Source: Candidatus Methanocrinis natronophilus (GTDB taxonomy: Archaea; Halobacteriota; Methanosarcinia; Methanotrichales; Methanotrichaceae). From it: a DNA stretch of 64,000 nt. Each line of letters starts with the position of its first letter. Positions within the stretch are counted from its first letter, which is position 1. Where the stretch lies: contig JARFPK010000003.1 in the NCBI GenBank assembly GCA_029167045.1, positions 1 to 64,000 on the forward strand. The letters run 5' to 3'. Under the pieces are notes generated by a model, which saw nothing but the letters and a program-made list of their open reading frames with translations, did no database searches and was not told where the DNA came from. A program made the position numbers and the translations under genes. Of the stretch, positions 34,470 to 41,367 are shown in pieces.

Positions 34470-35039
34470 TCACCCCTGAGCCGCTGCCTGATAGAGGAGG
34501 GAGCGGTCGAATGTCGCCATGCTCTGCCGGATCGCAGCGTCGTGCAGGAGAGTATCGGGCAGCGAATCGTACCGGTCTTTGAAGGAGGGGCTCGGTGCCC
34601 GAAAGATCAACGGGGTCCGCGATCCGCAGCGTTCCTGCAGTTTCTTAAAGATCTCATATTTAGGTTCGGCCTGGAGCGCCACTATCGCTGCATCGAAGTC
34701 TTCCGGAACGTTTTCAGAGGCATCGCCAAGCTCCACCTCGATCCGGTCCTCAAGGTTCATTCGCCTTATGCAAGCTCTGGCTGACCGTACCACATCCGGA
34801 TCGCGATCAAGAGCCAGAACCCTCGCCTGAGTGAGCCGGGCGATGTGTATTGCGGTAAAAGGGACCGCGCCGCATCCCACGTTCAGCACCCGCTCGCCTG
34901 ACCGTATATTTGCAAGGGATATCTCACGCGCCACCACCTCGCGGTAGGGGAATGCATACATCTCTGAAAGGACTGTACTCCTGCTGGCAATCTTCTCGAA
35001 TGCAGCCGTAAATCTGGCAAATATTGAGTGGAATGTCAT
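34470..35039 (-). CDS. Nicotianamine-synthase-like protein (first gene of the Feo operon)
   Basis: 189 residues from the ATG starting MTFHSIFARF, preceded by GGGAG; an in-frame TTG six codons upstream is less likely. It carries VGCGAVPFTAIHIARLTQAR and LALDRDPDVVRSARACIRR, the same GxGxxPxTA SAM-binding pattern as its downstream neighbour, and ends with PLIFRAPSPSF where NAS-like enzymes have a conserved R-containing strand. It stops 3 bases before the start of the FeoA-fused paralogue, so the two are translationally linked. The pair may form a heterodimer or act in sequence. Known NAS enzymes join aminopropyl-type groups of SAM into metal ligands; that reaction is not shown here. Confidence 0.65.
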   Translation of the reverse strand: MTFHSIFARFTAAFEKIASRSTVLSEMYAFPYREVVAREISLANIRSGERVLNVGCGAVPFTAIHIARLTQARVLALDRDPDVVRSARACIRRMNLEDRIEVELGDASENVPEDFDAAIVALQAEPKYEIFKKLQERCGSRTPLIFRAPSPSFKDRYDSLPDTLLHDAAIRQSMATFDRSLLYQAAAQG

Positions 35040-35148
35040 CCGTTTTCTCCCAGCCAATCATCTGAAGCGCACCAATCCACGGCAGCGGTTAGATCGTAAA
35101 CCTGCATGTGCCCGCTTCCCGGGCGAAATGCTCGGTGCCGTGGGCCTG

Positions 35149-35226
35149 CCGACAGGAATCGAACCTATCCTGTAAGGTGAGCTCAGATCCGGCCGATCAC
35201 CCGGGCGCTACCGATCTGTGCCGCTT
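35149..35226 (-). other. tRNA-like sequence or degenerate tRNA
   Basis: On the minus strand a D-arm-like GGCACAGATCGGTAGCGCC is followed after 34 bases by a T-arm-like ATAGGTTCGATTCCTGT and an acceptor-like CGGCAGG. The 5' acceptor strand does not pair and no anticodon arm of normal size can be drawn. A related D-arm sequence recurs at about 36263-36288. It may be a tRNA remnant left by an integrative element just upstream of the Feo operon. Confidence 0.3.
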
Positions 35227-35239
35227 CTCTGGCCATACC

Positions 35240-36013
35240 ATGAGCTTACGAGGTGTTTCGCTGTATCGGATCGAGTCGCTCCTACCGGTTCACCGATTAT
35301 ACATCTATTGTTAGATTCAAATATATGTAACCCTAAGAGGATTCGGATTGTTCAAAAGAGCCGAATATATTTAGGCTTCCTGGAAGAAACCGAAATTCTG
35401 GGTGTGATTGGCATGTGTTTTCGCGGGCCTTTCCCGCAGTGAAAAAGGTCTACAGCCCCGGATGCGATCCGCCGCTCGATGCACATGCGGTTGTGGTTTC
35501 CGTCCCTGTCTAATCTGCCGGTCTTCATCTACTGAGGCAGGTGTCCACGCGCTCAAAAATGGATTAAATTAGAACCTTTGAAACCGGCAACACTACTCCG
35601 GGCAGCAGCTTCGCCGGGAGGTGGTCGCGATTCGGCTCACCCGTTGAAGTGGTGCCGTTCATAGGTCTGGAGGATGAACCCATGCTTCCGGTGCCTGCTC
35701 CCTCAGAGCGGCGGCCGCAGGTACCCGATCTCCGGGGTATGGAGGGCCGGGCAGAATGGGCAAAGGGCGGAATCGACATCTTCTGCCTTCTCACGGACCA
35801 AACAGCAGTACACCCCGCCGCTCTCCCGGACCTCGTCCCCGCTGGGAAACGGCATCCTGGCTGGTTGGGTGGGGAGCCCCTGGACGAGCATGCAGAACCC
35901 GGTGAGGAGGAACTTCAGGAACCAGAGCCGTACGTGCTCCTCATGGTCCCACCCACACTCCGAACTGGGCCGGGGAGACCATCGAGGCACTTGGGACGAA
36001 TCGTACACTCATC
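35240..36013. other. Region without a supported gene
   Basis: About 770 bases upstream of the Feo operon. Part is AT-rich (35290-35400) and could hold a promoter; the rest has overlapping open frames on both strands with no recognisable product. It probably contains decayed genes of the island. Confidence 0.35.
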
Positions 36014-36304
36014 ATGCTTGGCGAGGATTTCCACAGATACATCTTTCGGAGAGGTGACCTGGACTTCTACAAGGCCCATGTTGATCAACCGAGGATCTTA
36101 GAGGTATCCCTAAAAGACGTGCGTAAGGCGTTTACTGGTAGCATGAAAGGCGAGATCCGTCTATTCGACAAAAACTTCCACGAGATAGCCAGGGTTTCAG
36201 CTGACAACCCAGGGGATGACGTAGTCCTCAAGCAGGATATATCAACACTTGGATGGTACCACCTACCCGGCGCTACCGGTCTGTGCCGCGAGTACGCGAC
36301 ATAG
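36014..36304 (+). pseudogene. Fragment of a secreted protein with a PPC-like domain
   Basis: 96 codons. DLDFYKAHVDQPRILEVSLK, GEIRLFDKNFHEIARVSADN and PGDDVVLKQDIS follow the pattern of bacterial pre-peptidase C-terminal (PPC) domains found in secreted proteins. There is no signal peptide or further domain, and the last dozen residues are read from the tRNA-like D-arm sequence at 36263-36288, so the natural end is lost. I read it as a truncated remnant, though a short expressed protein cannot be excluded. Confidence 0.5.
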
Positions 36305-36375
36305 ATCGAGGCTCATGGAATGAACCGTACACAATCCTGACGATAGTAAAAATATAGACTGGTTCACTATCTGGT

Positions 36376-36456
36376 TTGATCAAATCGAGAGACGAGGATG
36401 GTGAGACCCGATCGGTGTCGATGGAACCGCTGGAGAAGATCCGGGCGAGGCGGTGA
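36376..36456 (+). pseudogene. C-terminal tail of a lost HEAT-repeat protein
   Basis: The frame reads LIKSRDEDGETRSVSMEP and LEKIRARR before TGA at 36454-36456. This corresponds to the last HEAT repeat and tail of the protein encoded at 41368-43116 (KDEDGEVRS-type repeat, EALAKIQMGR end). The stop codon and following terminator hairpin plus CTATTTTTATT are also shared. No upstream HEAT repeats remain, so it is a relic of a paralogue. Confidence 0.5.
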
Positions 36457-36482
36457 TCCTCGCCTCCCTCTATTTTTATTTT
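36444..36482 (+). terminator. Hairpin and T-tract terminator after the HEAT relic
   Basis: GGCGAGG (36444-36450) pairs with CCTCGCC (36458-36464), followed by CTCTATTTTTATTTT. The stop codon of the relic lies in the loop. The same arrangement follows the intact HEAT gene at 43109-43139. Confidence 0.65.
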
Positions 36483-36490
36483 AACCAATA

Positions 36491-36510
36491 CCCTGCAGCG
36501 TGCTGCGGGG
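36491..36510. repeat. Hairpin CCCTGCAG-CTGCGGGG
   Basis: An 8-bp stem (one T-G pair) with a CGTG loop. A similar hairpin, CCCCGCA with TGCGGGG, occurs at 52059-52078 beside another truncated gene. Both may derive from mobile-element ends or be a dispersed terminator-like repeat. Confidence 0.4.
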
Positions 36511-36842
36511 TGCGCCGCCGCAATTTGACTTTAAAACCGTTTAATCGACCTTTCCGAGGCAGTTCGACATCGTCTTACCGTCAGCGATCTGGCCAAGAGG
36601 CGTATTGTCACACTCCGACCTGCTTAATGCTGGGGCTCTGGATACCCGAAATCGACTGGCCCACGGCGCTTGAAACTCCTTCAGCCTAAAATTCCTCACA
36701 AGTTCTCATTTTTACGACTTTTGACTTATCGCCTCAATCATCCGATCTAATATGATACAGTCCGGCATGGCTCAACCGGAAATCAGCATCAAGCACTGCC
36801 TTCAAGCGCGATGCAAATTCTAAGATTAGCCCTCAACTTCCT
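36511..36842. other. Region without a supported gene
   Basis: About 330 bases before the recombinase. It has mixed base composition with no open frame of recognisable sequence. It may hold the recombinase promoter and remnants of the island end. Confidence 0.35.
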
Positions 36843-36878
36843 AAAAGTTAGCGTTTTATGGTAAAAACGCTAACTTTT
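36843..36878. repeat. Right palindrome overlapping the recombinase start, candidate attachment site
   Basis: AAAAGTTAGCGTTTT (36843-36857) and AAAACGCTAACTTTT (36864-36878) are perfect 15-bp inverted arms with a 6-base spacer ATGGTA. The ATG of the recombinase is in the spacer. It may be a recombination core or an autoregulatory site, and it resembles the palindrome at 29018-29040. Confidence 0.6.
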
Positions 36879-37481
36879 AATAAGTTCCACGCCCCCTCAT
36901 CCCCCGTGGTTCCCAAGCTCATCACCCCCACCGAGTTCAAAGCCCTCGTCGACTCCCTCGAGGGCCGGGACCGGCTCATCATCAAGCTCCTGGCGGGCAC
37001 GGGGATGCGGATATCGGAGCTGACCCGCTTGAAGAAGTCCGACCTGGACCTCGACGACAGGCTCATCCGGCCCCAGGCTCACAAAACGAAGACCCGGAAG
37101 TACCGGGACGTCGTGATACCGGCGCCCCTGGTCCCCGAGCTGAAGAGGTGGGTGAAGTCCTTCGACCACTCCGATTACGTCTTCCCCGGCCAGGGTATCT
37201 CCGCCCCCATGACATCCTCGAGGGTGAGGCAGATCGTCCACGAGGGGGCGGTGGAGGCCGGCGTCCAGAGGGCTTACGGGCGCGATAAGGACGGCAAGCC
37301 CCTCTACGTGGTAACCCCGCACACCCTGAGGCATTTTCATGCGGTCAGGGCCCTTGACCTCGGCATCCCTCTCAATGACCTCCAGGCCCAGCTCGGCCAC
37401 ACCGACCTGAAGACGACCTCGGTCTATCTCAAGGCCGACATCAACCACCGGCGGAAGAGCTACGAGGGTTTCGAGATCTGA
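36858..37481 (+). CDS. Tyrosine recombinase (XerC/D-type catalytic domain)
   Basis: 207 residues. All catalytic positions are visible: Arg in GTGMRISELTRLKK, Lys in the KTKTRKYRDV turn, HTLRHFHA (His and second Arg), LGH and the nucleophile Tyr in TTSVYLKAD. The usual N-terminal core-binding (SAM-like) domain is almost absent, so this is a minimal recombinase or one shortened by the palindrome at its start. An upstream start was looked for and not found. It probably moved the segment to its left. The gene converges with GH15, 23 bases between stop codons. Confidence 0.88.
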   Translation: MVKTLTFNKFHAPSSPVVPKLITPTEFKALVDSLEGRDRLIIKLLAGTGMRISELTRLKKSDLDLDDRLIRPQAHKTKTRKYRDVVIPAPLVPELKRWVKSFDHSDYVFPGQGISAPMTSSRVRQIVHEGAVEAGVQRAYGRDKDGKPLYVVTPHTLRHFHAVRALDLGIPLNDLQAQLGHTDLKTTSVYLKADINHRRKSYEGFEI

Positions 37482-37504
37482 AGAATGGCTTTGACGAGGA
37501 CACT

Positions 37505-38575
37505 TCATTTGTGCCTTAAAAAACTGGAGGCTATAACGAACATTGCGTGAGACCAGAGCAATGGCGAGACCGAAACTTGAATATCGTTGTCGAATATCTG
37601 CTCCGGAAGGTGCCTGCCTGACCTTTCAAAAACCCAGTCGAAATACTTTCTTGCTCTCGTGGCATCGCCCCTCTGGGCCCAGTATATCGAGAGCCAGAAG
37701 TTGAGGATCGGCCAGGCTCCAGCTCCTTTTTTTCGGTGCATCCCCTCGAACATCCAGCCATCGTATTCGTCATGCTCGTAGCGGTGCACCCCACCATCGA
37801 CGACGAGGCATCTTTCGATCTCCTCGACTGTAGAGGTGATTCGGGGGTCATTGGGCTCGCAGATCGCAAATGGATAGACAAGGCCCAAGACCGAAGCATC
37901 GATACGTCGGTCGATCAGCTTCCCGTATGAACGAACAAAATGGCCATCTATGAAGTGCTTGTCAAGTCTCGATCTCATCTCTTCAGCTACTTCTCGCCAC
38001 TTTTCAGACTCTTTGGGTATCATTTCACTTGCGCACTCGAGCCCTCTTATGCAAGCGGCAAGAGAGTATGTGAAGTTCTCTGCAAGATCCGGAAAGGCCA
38101 ACCTCTCCTCCCAGAGGTCGGTTGCCACAAGATCGAAGCATTTTCCGTTCCAGGAGCGTGCAAGCCCTTCGGCTCCTTTTTTGATGAGGTCTTCGAATTC
38201 CATGGCATCTTCAAGGTTGTCTTGATAATGGTGCCATAGGGCGAAAAGGACAGATCCCGTCTGATCGGGCTGGAACCCGTTATGAGCCTTGAGCCCATTT
38301 ACGTAATACTTTCCAAAAAAAAGTCCTGTGTCGTAGAAACTTTCGGCCCTCTTGAGGCACCAATTAAAAATATTTTCCTGTATGTTTTGAAGCCCCAATA
38401 TGTCAGAAGCGATTGATACGTACGAGCAGTCCCTGGGCCAAACATAAAAGTAATTTTTGGCTTCCATAGGATAATAGTCCTTGAATGCGTTGGCGGCGAC
38501 AATCGCTCCATTTTCCAGGCACCCGTCTGCGATTACTTCTGCTGAAATATCTAATAAATTCTTAATCTGAAGCAT
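37505..38575 (-). CDS. Glycoside hydrolase family 15 (glucoamylase-like) protein
   Basis: 356 residues. AKNYFYVWPRDCSYVSIASD, DLWEER (general acid Glu), GVHRYEHDEYDGW and HLPEQIFDN (second Glu region) are hallmarks of the GH15 (alpha/alpha)6 barrel. No signal peptide is present, so it would act in the cytoplasm on alpha-glucans or trehalose-like sugars. Many archaeal glucoamylases have an extra N-terminal beta-domain; it is missing here, so only the catalytic barrel is present. It begins 21 bases after the TPR gene on the same strand. The base composition is lower in G+C than the window average, as for TPR, which suggests transfer. Confidence 0.85.
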   Translation of the reverse strand: MLQIKNLLDISAEVIADGCLENGAIVAANAFKDYYPMEAKNYFYVWPRDCSYVSIASDILGLQNIQENIFNWCLKRAESFYDTGLFFGKYYVNGLKAHNGFQPDQTGSVLFALWHHYQDNLEDAMEFEDLIKKGAEGLARSWNGKCFDLVATDLWEERLAFPDLAENFTYSLAACIRGLECASEMIPKESEKWREVAEEMRSRLDKHFIDGHFVRSYGKLIDRRIDASVLGLVYPFAICEPNDPRITSTVEEIERCLVVDGGVHRYEHDEYDGWMFEGMHRKKGAGAWPILNFWLSIYWAQRGDATRARKYFDWVFERSGRHLPEQIFDNDIQVSVSPLLWSHAMFVIASSFLRHK

Positions 38576-38596
38576 GTCTGCACATCCCCGATCAGA

Positions 38597-40120
38597 TCAG
38601 CTGGAGGGCACGCCTTCACAGCTGAGGGTGGACCCCGAAACACTCGCCGTTTCCATCTCGAACTTGGCCTCTCCTAACGAGAAAATCTTGACTTGTGGGT
38701 GGACCAAGAGGAAGAATATAAGTGCTGTGATCAGAATCATATTAATCAGACTCTGTCTGTTATCGGTGGTTGTTGTCTTGGTACTATTAGTTATCGTGAT
38801 TTGTGGAGTGCCATTTATGACACTTCTATTGATATCTTCTTGGATCGTATTTACCTCTTCGGCCCCGAAGGACAATATACTAACTCCCAAAACGGATATC
38901 TCCGATCCAGAAAAAGAGGTGCACATCATATTGCCGACCATAACGAGCAGGGCGAAGACCAGGGCAAATCCCACAATCCCTCGAGATCTTGATGTTCCTG
39001 ACTTGAACCACCAATCCCACCAATTGGTACCCACTCCAATCAACCGATTTAGATTGGCTTTTGCCGCCTCTGCCTGCGGGTCCAATCGTAAAGCATTTTT
39101 GAGGTAGCTCTCTGCTTTTTCGCTCGCACCCTCTTCATGATATGCCACTGCTAAATTGTTATAGATCTCCGGAAGCTCCTCGAATTTCAACGCATTCATA
39201 TACTCTTTCTTTGCCTCGTCTAGCAACCCCTGTTTATAATGTAAACGCCCTAAATTGTTATGAAGTGCAGCAATGGTTCGATTTTCTTTCGTCTTTGCGC
39301 GAGGAGAGAGCGTTTCGATGTGTTCTTGACACTCCTGTTTCTGACAAATGGCCAAGCCTTCAAGAAAAAGTTTCTTTGCTTTTCGGTACTCGCCGTTGTC
39401 CATCTCGATCCGGCCCAGGTTGTTCAGAGTGGAAGCCTTCATCAGTTCATAGAAGATATGCTTGGATTTGCTGGCTTTGGGGTCTCGCGCTCTTGCATCA
39501 AACTTGCGGATTGCTTCATTTAACTGCTCCTTGGCTCTTAAAAGCGTCCCGGTCTTGATTAGGGCAAGGCCGAGATAGAAATGGGGAAAACCAGAATTAT
39601 CTCCTTTATAGATAGATATTTCGAACTTATCTATCGCCTCTTTGGGCCTGTTCCACTTGTAGTATAGCCAACCGAGATCGTTTCTAAATATTTCCTTCTC
39701 CGCCTTCTCAAAAGCCTTCTGCAGCCATTTCTCTGCAATTTCATAGTTATCCTCTCCCAGATAAGCCATTCCAAGATCGTGATAGACCCACGCCAAATGA
39801 CCTTCTGGGGTTTCTTCTTCATCGAAACTGTAATCGCACTTAGTCTTAGTTAAAGTGCGGAACTTACTACTCGCCCCCTCTAGATTTGAAATTTTTGATA
39901 GTTCTTCGATCGCCTTTTTAAACTCCTCCATCTCAAAATAGACCATACCCAGATATCTACGGGCATTAAGGTATTTTTCTCCGGAATCTTCAATTTTAGC
40001 AAGATTTTCTAGAGTTATAGCAGCTTCTCTTAAACGGCCATCGTTAAAATACTTGAAAAAAACACAGTAATCGTTATCAGTTACAGATTTATCTTTCGTA
40101 TCAGATGCATCGGCACTCAT
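38597..40120 (-). CDS. TPR-repeat protein with two C-terminal membrane helices
   Basis: 507 residues. About eight TPR units fill residues 20-355 (for example YHDLGMAYLGEDNYEIAEKW, ALHNNLGRLHYKQGLLDEAK, NLAVAYHEEGASEKAESYLK). Two hydrophobic helices follow (GIVGFALVFALLVMVGNMM and SLINMILITALIFFLLV), separated by about 65 residues likely outside the cell. The tail KIFSLGEAKFEMETAS is cytoplasmic. TPR arrays bind partners, so it may place GH15 or the 48-aa protein at the membrane. It starts on the ATGA shared with the small upstream gene. AT-rich compared with neighbours. Confidence 0.82.
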   Translation of the reverse strand: MSADASDTKDKSVTDNDYCVFFKYFNDGRLREAAITLENLAKIEDSGEKYLNARRYLGMVYFEMEEFKKAIEELSKISNLEGASSKFRTLTKTKCDYSFDEEETPEGHLAWVYHDLGMAYLGEDNYEIAEKWLQKAFEKAEKEIFRNDLGWLYYKWNRPKEAIDKFEISIYKGDNSGFPHFYLGLALIKTGTLLRAKEQLNEAIRKFDARARDPKASKSKHIFYELMKASTLNNLGRIEMDNGEYRKAKKLFLEGLAICQKQECQEHIETLSPRAKTKENRTIAALHNNLGRLHYKQGLLDEAKKEYMNALKFEELPEIYNNLAVAYHEEGASEKAESYLKNALRLDPQAEAAKANLNRLIGVGTNWWDWWFKSGTSRSRGIVGFALVFALLVMVGNMMCTSFSGSEISVLGVSILSFGAEEVNTIQEDINRSVINGTPQITITNSTKTTTTDNRQSLINMILITALIFFLLVHPQVKIFSLGEAKFEMETASVSGSTLSCEGVPSS

Positions 40121-40263
40121 AATTCTAAGCCCCCTACTAGTGCAGATGCAACACCCTTACCACCCTGCTCCGCTTCATTTCCTTCATACATCTCCTCAAT
40201 ACCTATAACAGCGATTATATCCTTAGTTGACTGTATCAGTCCGCTTTTCTTCGGTTCATCCAT
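40117..40263 (-). CDS. 48-residue protein translationally coupled to the TPR gene
   Basis: The protein runs MDEPKKSGLIQSTKDIIAVI, contains EEMYEGNEAEQGGKG and ends ALVGGLEL. Its stop codon TGA overlaps the ATG of the TPR gene (ATGA), strong evidence of a real translated gene. It is too short for domain recognition, acidic in the middle and not membrane-spanning. The 3' end carries one arm of a 17-bp inverted repeat whose other arm is upstream of its start. Function unknown. Confidence 0.6.
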   Translation of the reverse strand: MDEPKKSGLIQSTKDIIAVIGIEEMYEGNEAEQGGKGVASALVGGLEL

Positions 40264-40353
40264 GTCTCAACAATTTAAAGGTTTGAACAATTTAAAGTTT
40301 TCGCTCCCTCAGACCGCAAACAAGCTACCCATCCTATAGTAGGGGGCTTAGAA
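40123..40353. repeat. 17-bp perfect inverted repeat enclosing the 48-aa gene
   Basis: TTCTAAGCCCCCTACTA (40123-40139) is the exact reverse complement of 40337-40353. The arms lie 197 bases apart. They may mark a small mobile unit or a local inverted duplication of the 3' end of the 48-aa gene. Confidence 0.7.
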
Positions 40354-40784
40354 TGTCGCTAAGATGAACAGCTGGGGAGGAAAGCGTCTTCCGATGATGA
40401 TCATTTCTCGATGCGGGGTTCAGTGAGACGAGCGATTTCGTCGGGTAACCTATGTGGCTTGGTCGCGTACTCGCTCTACTGAAAATCGCCACTCGAATCG
40501 AATTCAAGGGGCTTATTTTCCGCTAAATAGCCATTACGTCACACGTTAGCGCTATTCAGTATTCTGGGTGCGCGACCGTAGCTTTGAATGAAGAGAACCG
40601 TTAGGTCCGATAAGCTACTTCATAGGCAATGGAGACGCTGGGGGCAAATTGGCCCTTCCCTCCTATGCCCAGCGGTGTGCTGTGAGCTGTGAAGTTCGCG
40701 TGCTGAAGTGAGTTCCCCCGCACCAAAGGCTACTGGTATCCTGCTAAAACCCAAAGGTTCTAGGCCCGAGAGTCCGAGGACCCC
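40354..40784. other. Region without a supported gene
   Basis: About 430 bases between the AT-rich operon and the small-ORF set. No recognisable coding or RNA sequence was found. The promoter for the small ORFs probably lies near the end. Confidence 0.35.
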
Positions 40785-40976
40785 GTGGCCGCGGCGAAGA
40801 AGTTCATCCTCGCAGAGCTGGAGGCGGAAAGGGTGTCGGCGGCGGCGTGGCTCGACAGCATCCACCGCCTACAGGATCGGATAGCGAAAGCGCGACCGGG
40901 CGACTATTTCGAGTCGGAGGTCTGGCAACGTCTCGACCGCGAAGCCCAAAAGATATGCAGGGCGGCGGGGTGGTGA
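40785..40976 (+). CDS. Small protein (63 aa), first of three linked small ORFs
   Basis: It starts at GTG 40785, with sequence MAAAKKFILAELEAERVSAA and onward, and ends KICRAAGW. The helical, charged composition and strongly G/C third codon positions (for example GTGGCCGCGGCGAAGAAG) are those of a coding frame. The next ORF starts 4 bases after its stop. No family recognised. Confidence 0.45.
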   Translation: MAAAKKFILAELEAERVSAAAWLDSIHRLQDRIAKARPGDYFESEVWQRLDREAQKICRAAGW

Positions 40977-40980
40977 GGCC

Positions 40981-41139
40981 GTGCTTTGCGATTCTGAGAT
41001 AGAAGCACGCCACGAGCGGGTGAGCATCCGCCGGGATAGATCCCAGGTCGAGAAGAGGGCGCGGGTCGTCGATGGAGAGGACGACCTCGACAACGCGGGC
41101 TTCTCTCTGCTGACGGGGATGGAGGAGGGGGACCGATGA
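40981..41139 (+). CDS. Small protein (52 aa), second of three linked small ORFs
   Basis: It starts at GTG 40981 and reads VLCDSEIEARHERVSIRRDR before a charged middle, ending LLTGMEEGDR. Its stop TGA overlaps the ATG of the next ORF by the usual ATGA. Highly charged, probably helical, no family recognised. Coupled spacing supports translation. Confidence 0.45.
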   Translation: MLCDSEIEARHERVSIRRDRSQVEKRARVVDGEDDLDNAGFSLLTGMEEGDR

Positions 41140-41267
41140 TCCGGATTCCCGATCCTCCTTATGTCAGCGGCGACGGGGGGCTCTTCCCGCCGGAGGGGGT
41201 CGAGGAGGAGGAGATCGACGTCGCCGAGTGGCGGAGGATAGATCAGATAATGGAGATGGAGGCGTGA
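41136..41267 (+). CDS. Small protein (43 aa), third of three linked small ORFs
   Basis: It starts at ATG 41136, overlapping the previous stop, and reads MIRIPDPPYVSGDGGLFPPE, then an acidic stretch, ending RRIDQIMEMEA. Acidic, no family recognised. The compact three-gene arrangement resembles small genes of archaeal viruses or plasmids. Confidence 0.45.
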   Translation: MIRIPDPPYVSGDGGLFPPEGVEEEEIDVAEWRRIDQIMEMEA

Positions 41268-41367
41268 GGGCGGGGGCGAAGAGGGGAAACCTCTCGCCCC
41301 ATCAAGTGGTGACGTAGAAACATTTTTCATGGCTGGAGACAGTATCTTTTGCAGGATGGAGACTAAG

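Noticed and set aside
35649-36101. Overlapping plus and minus frames upstream of the Feo operon
   Set aside because: Neither strand gives a recognisable protein, start signal or coding-type codon use; listed only as a gene-free region.
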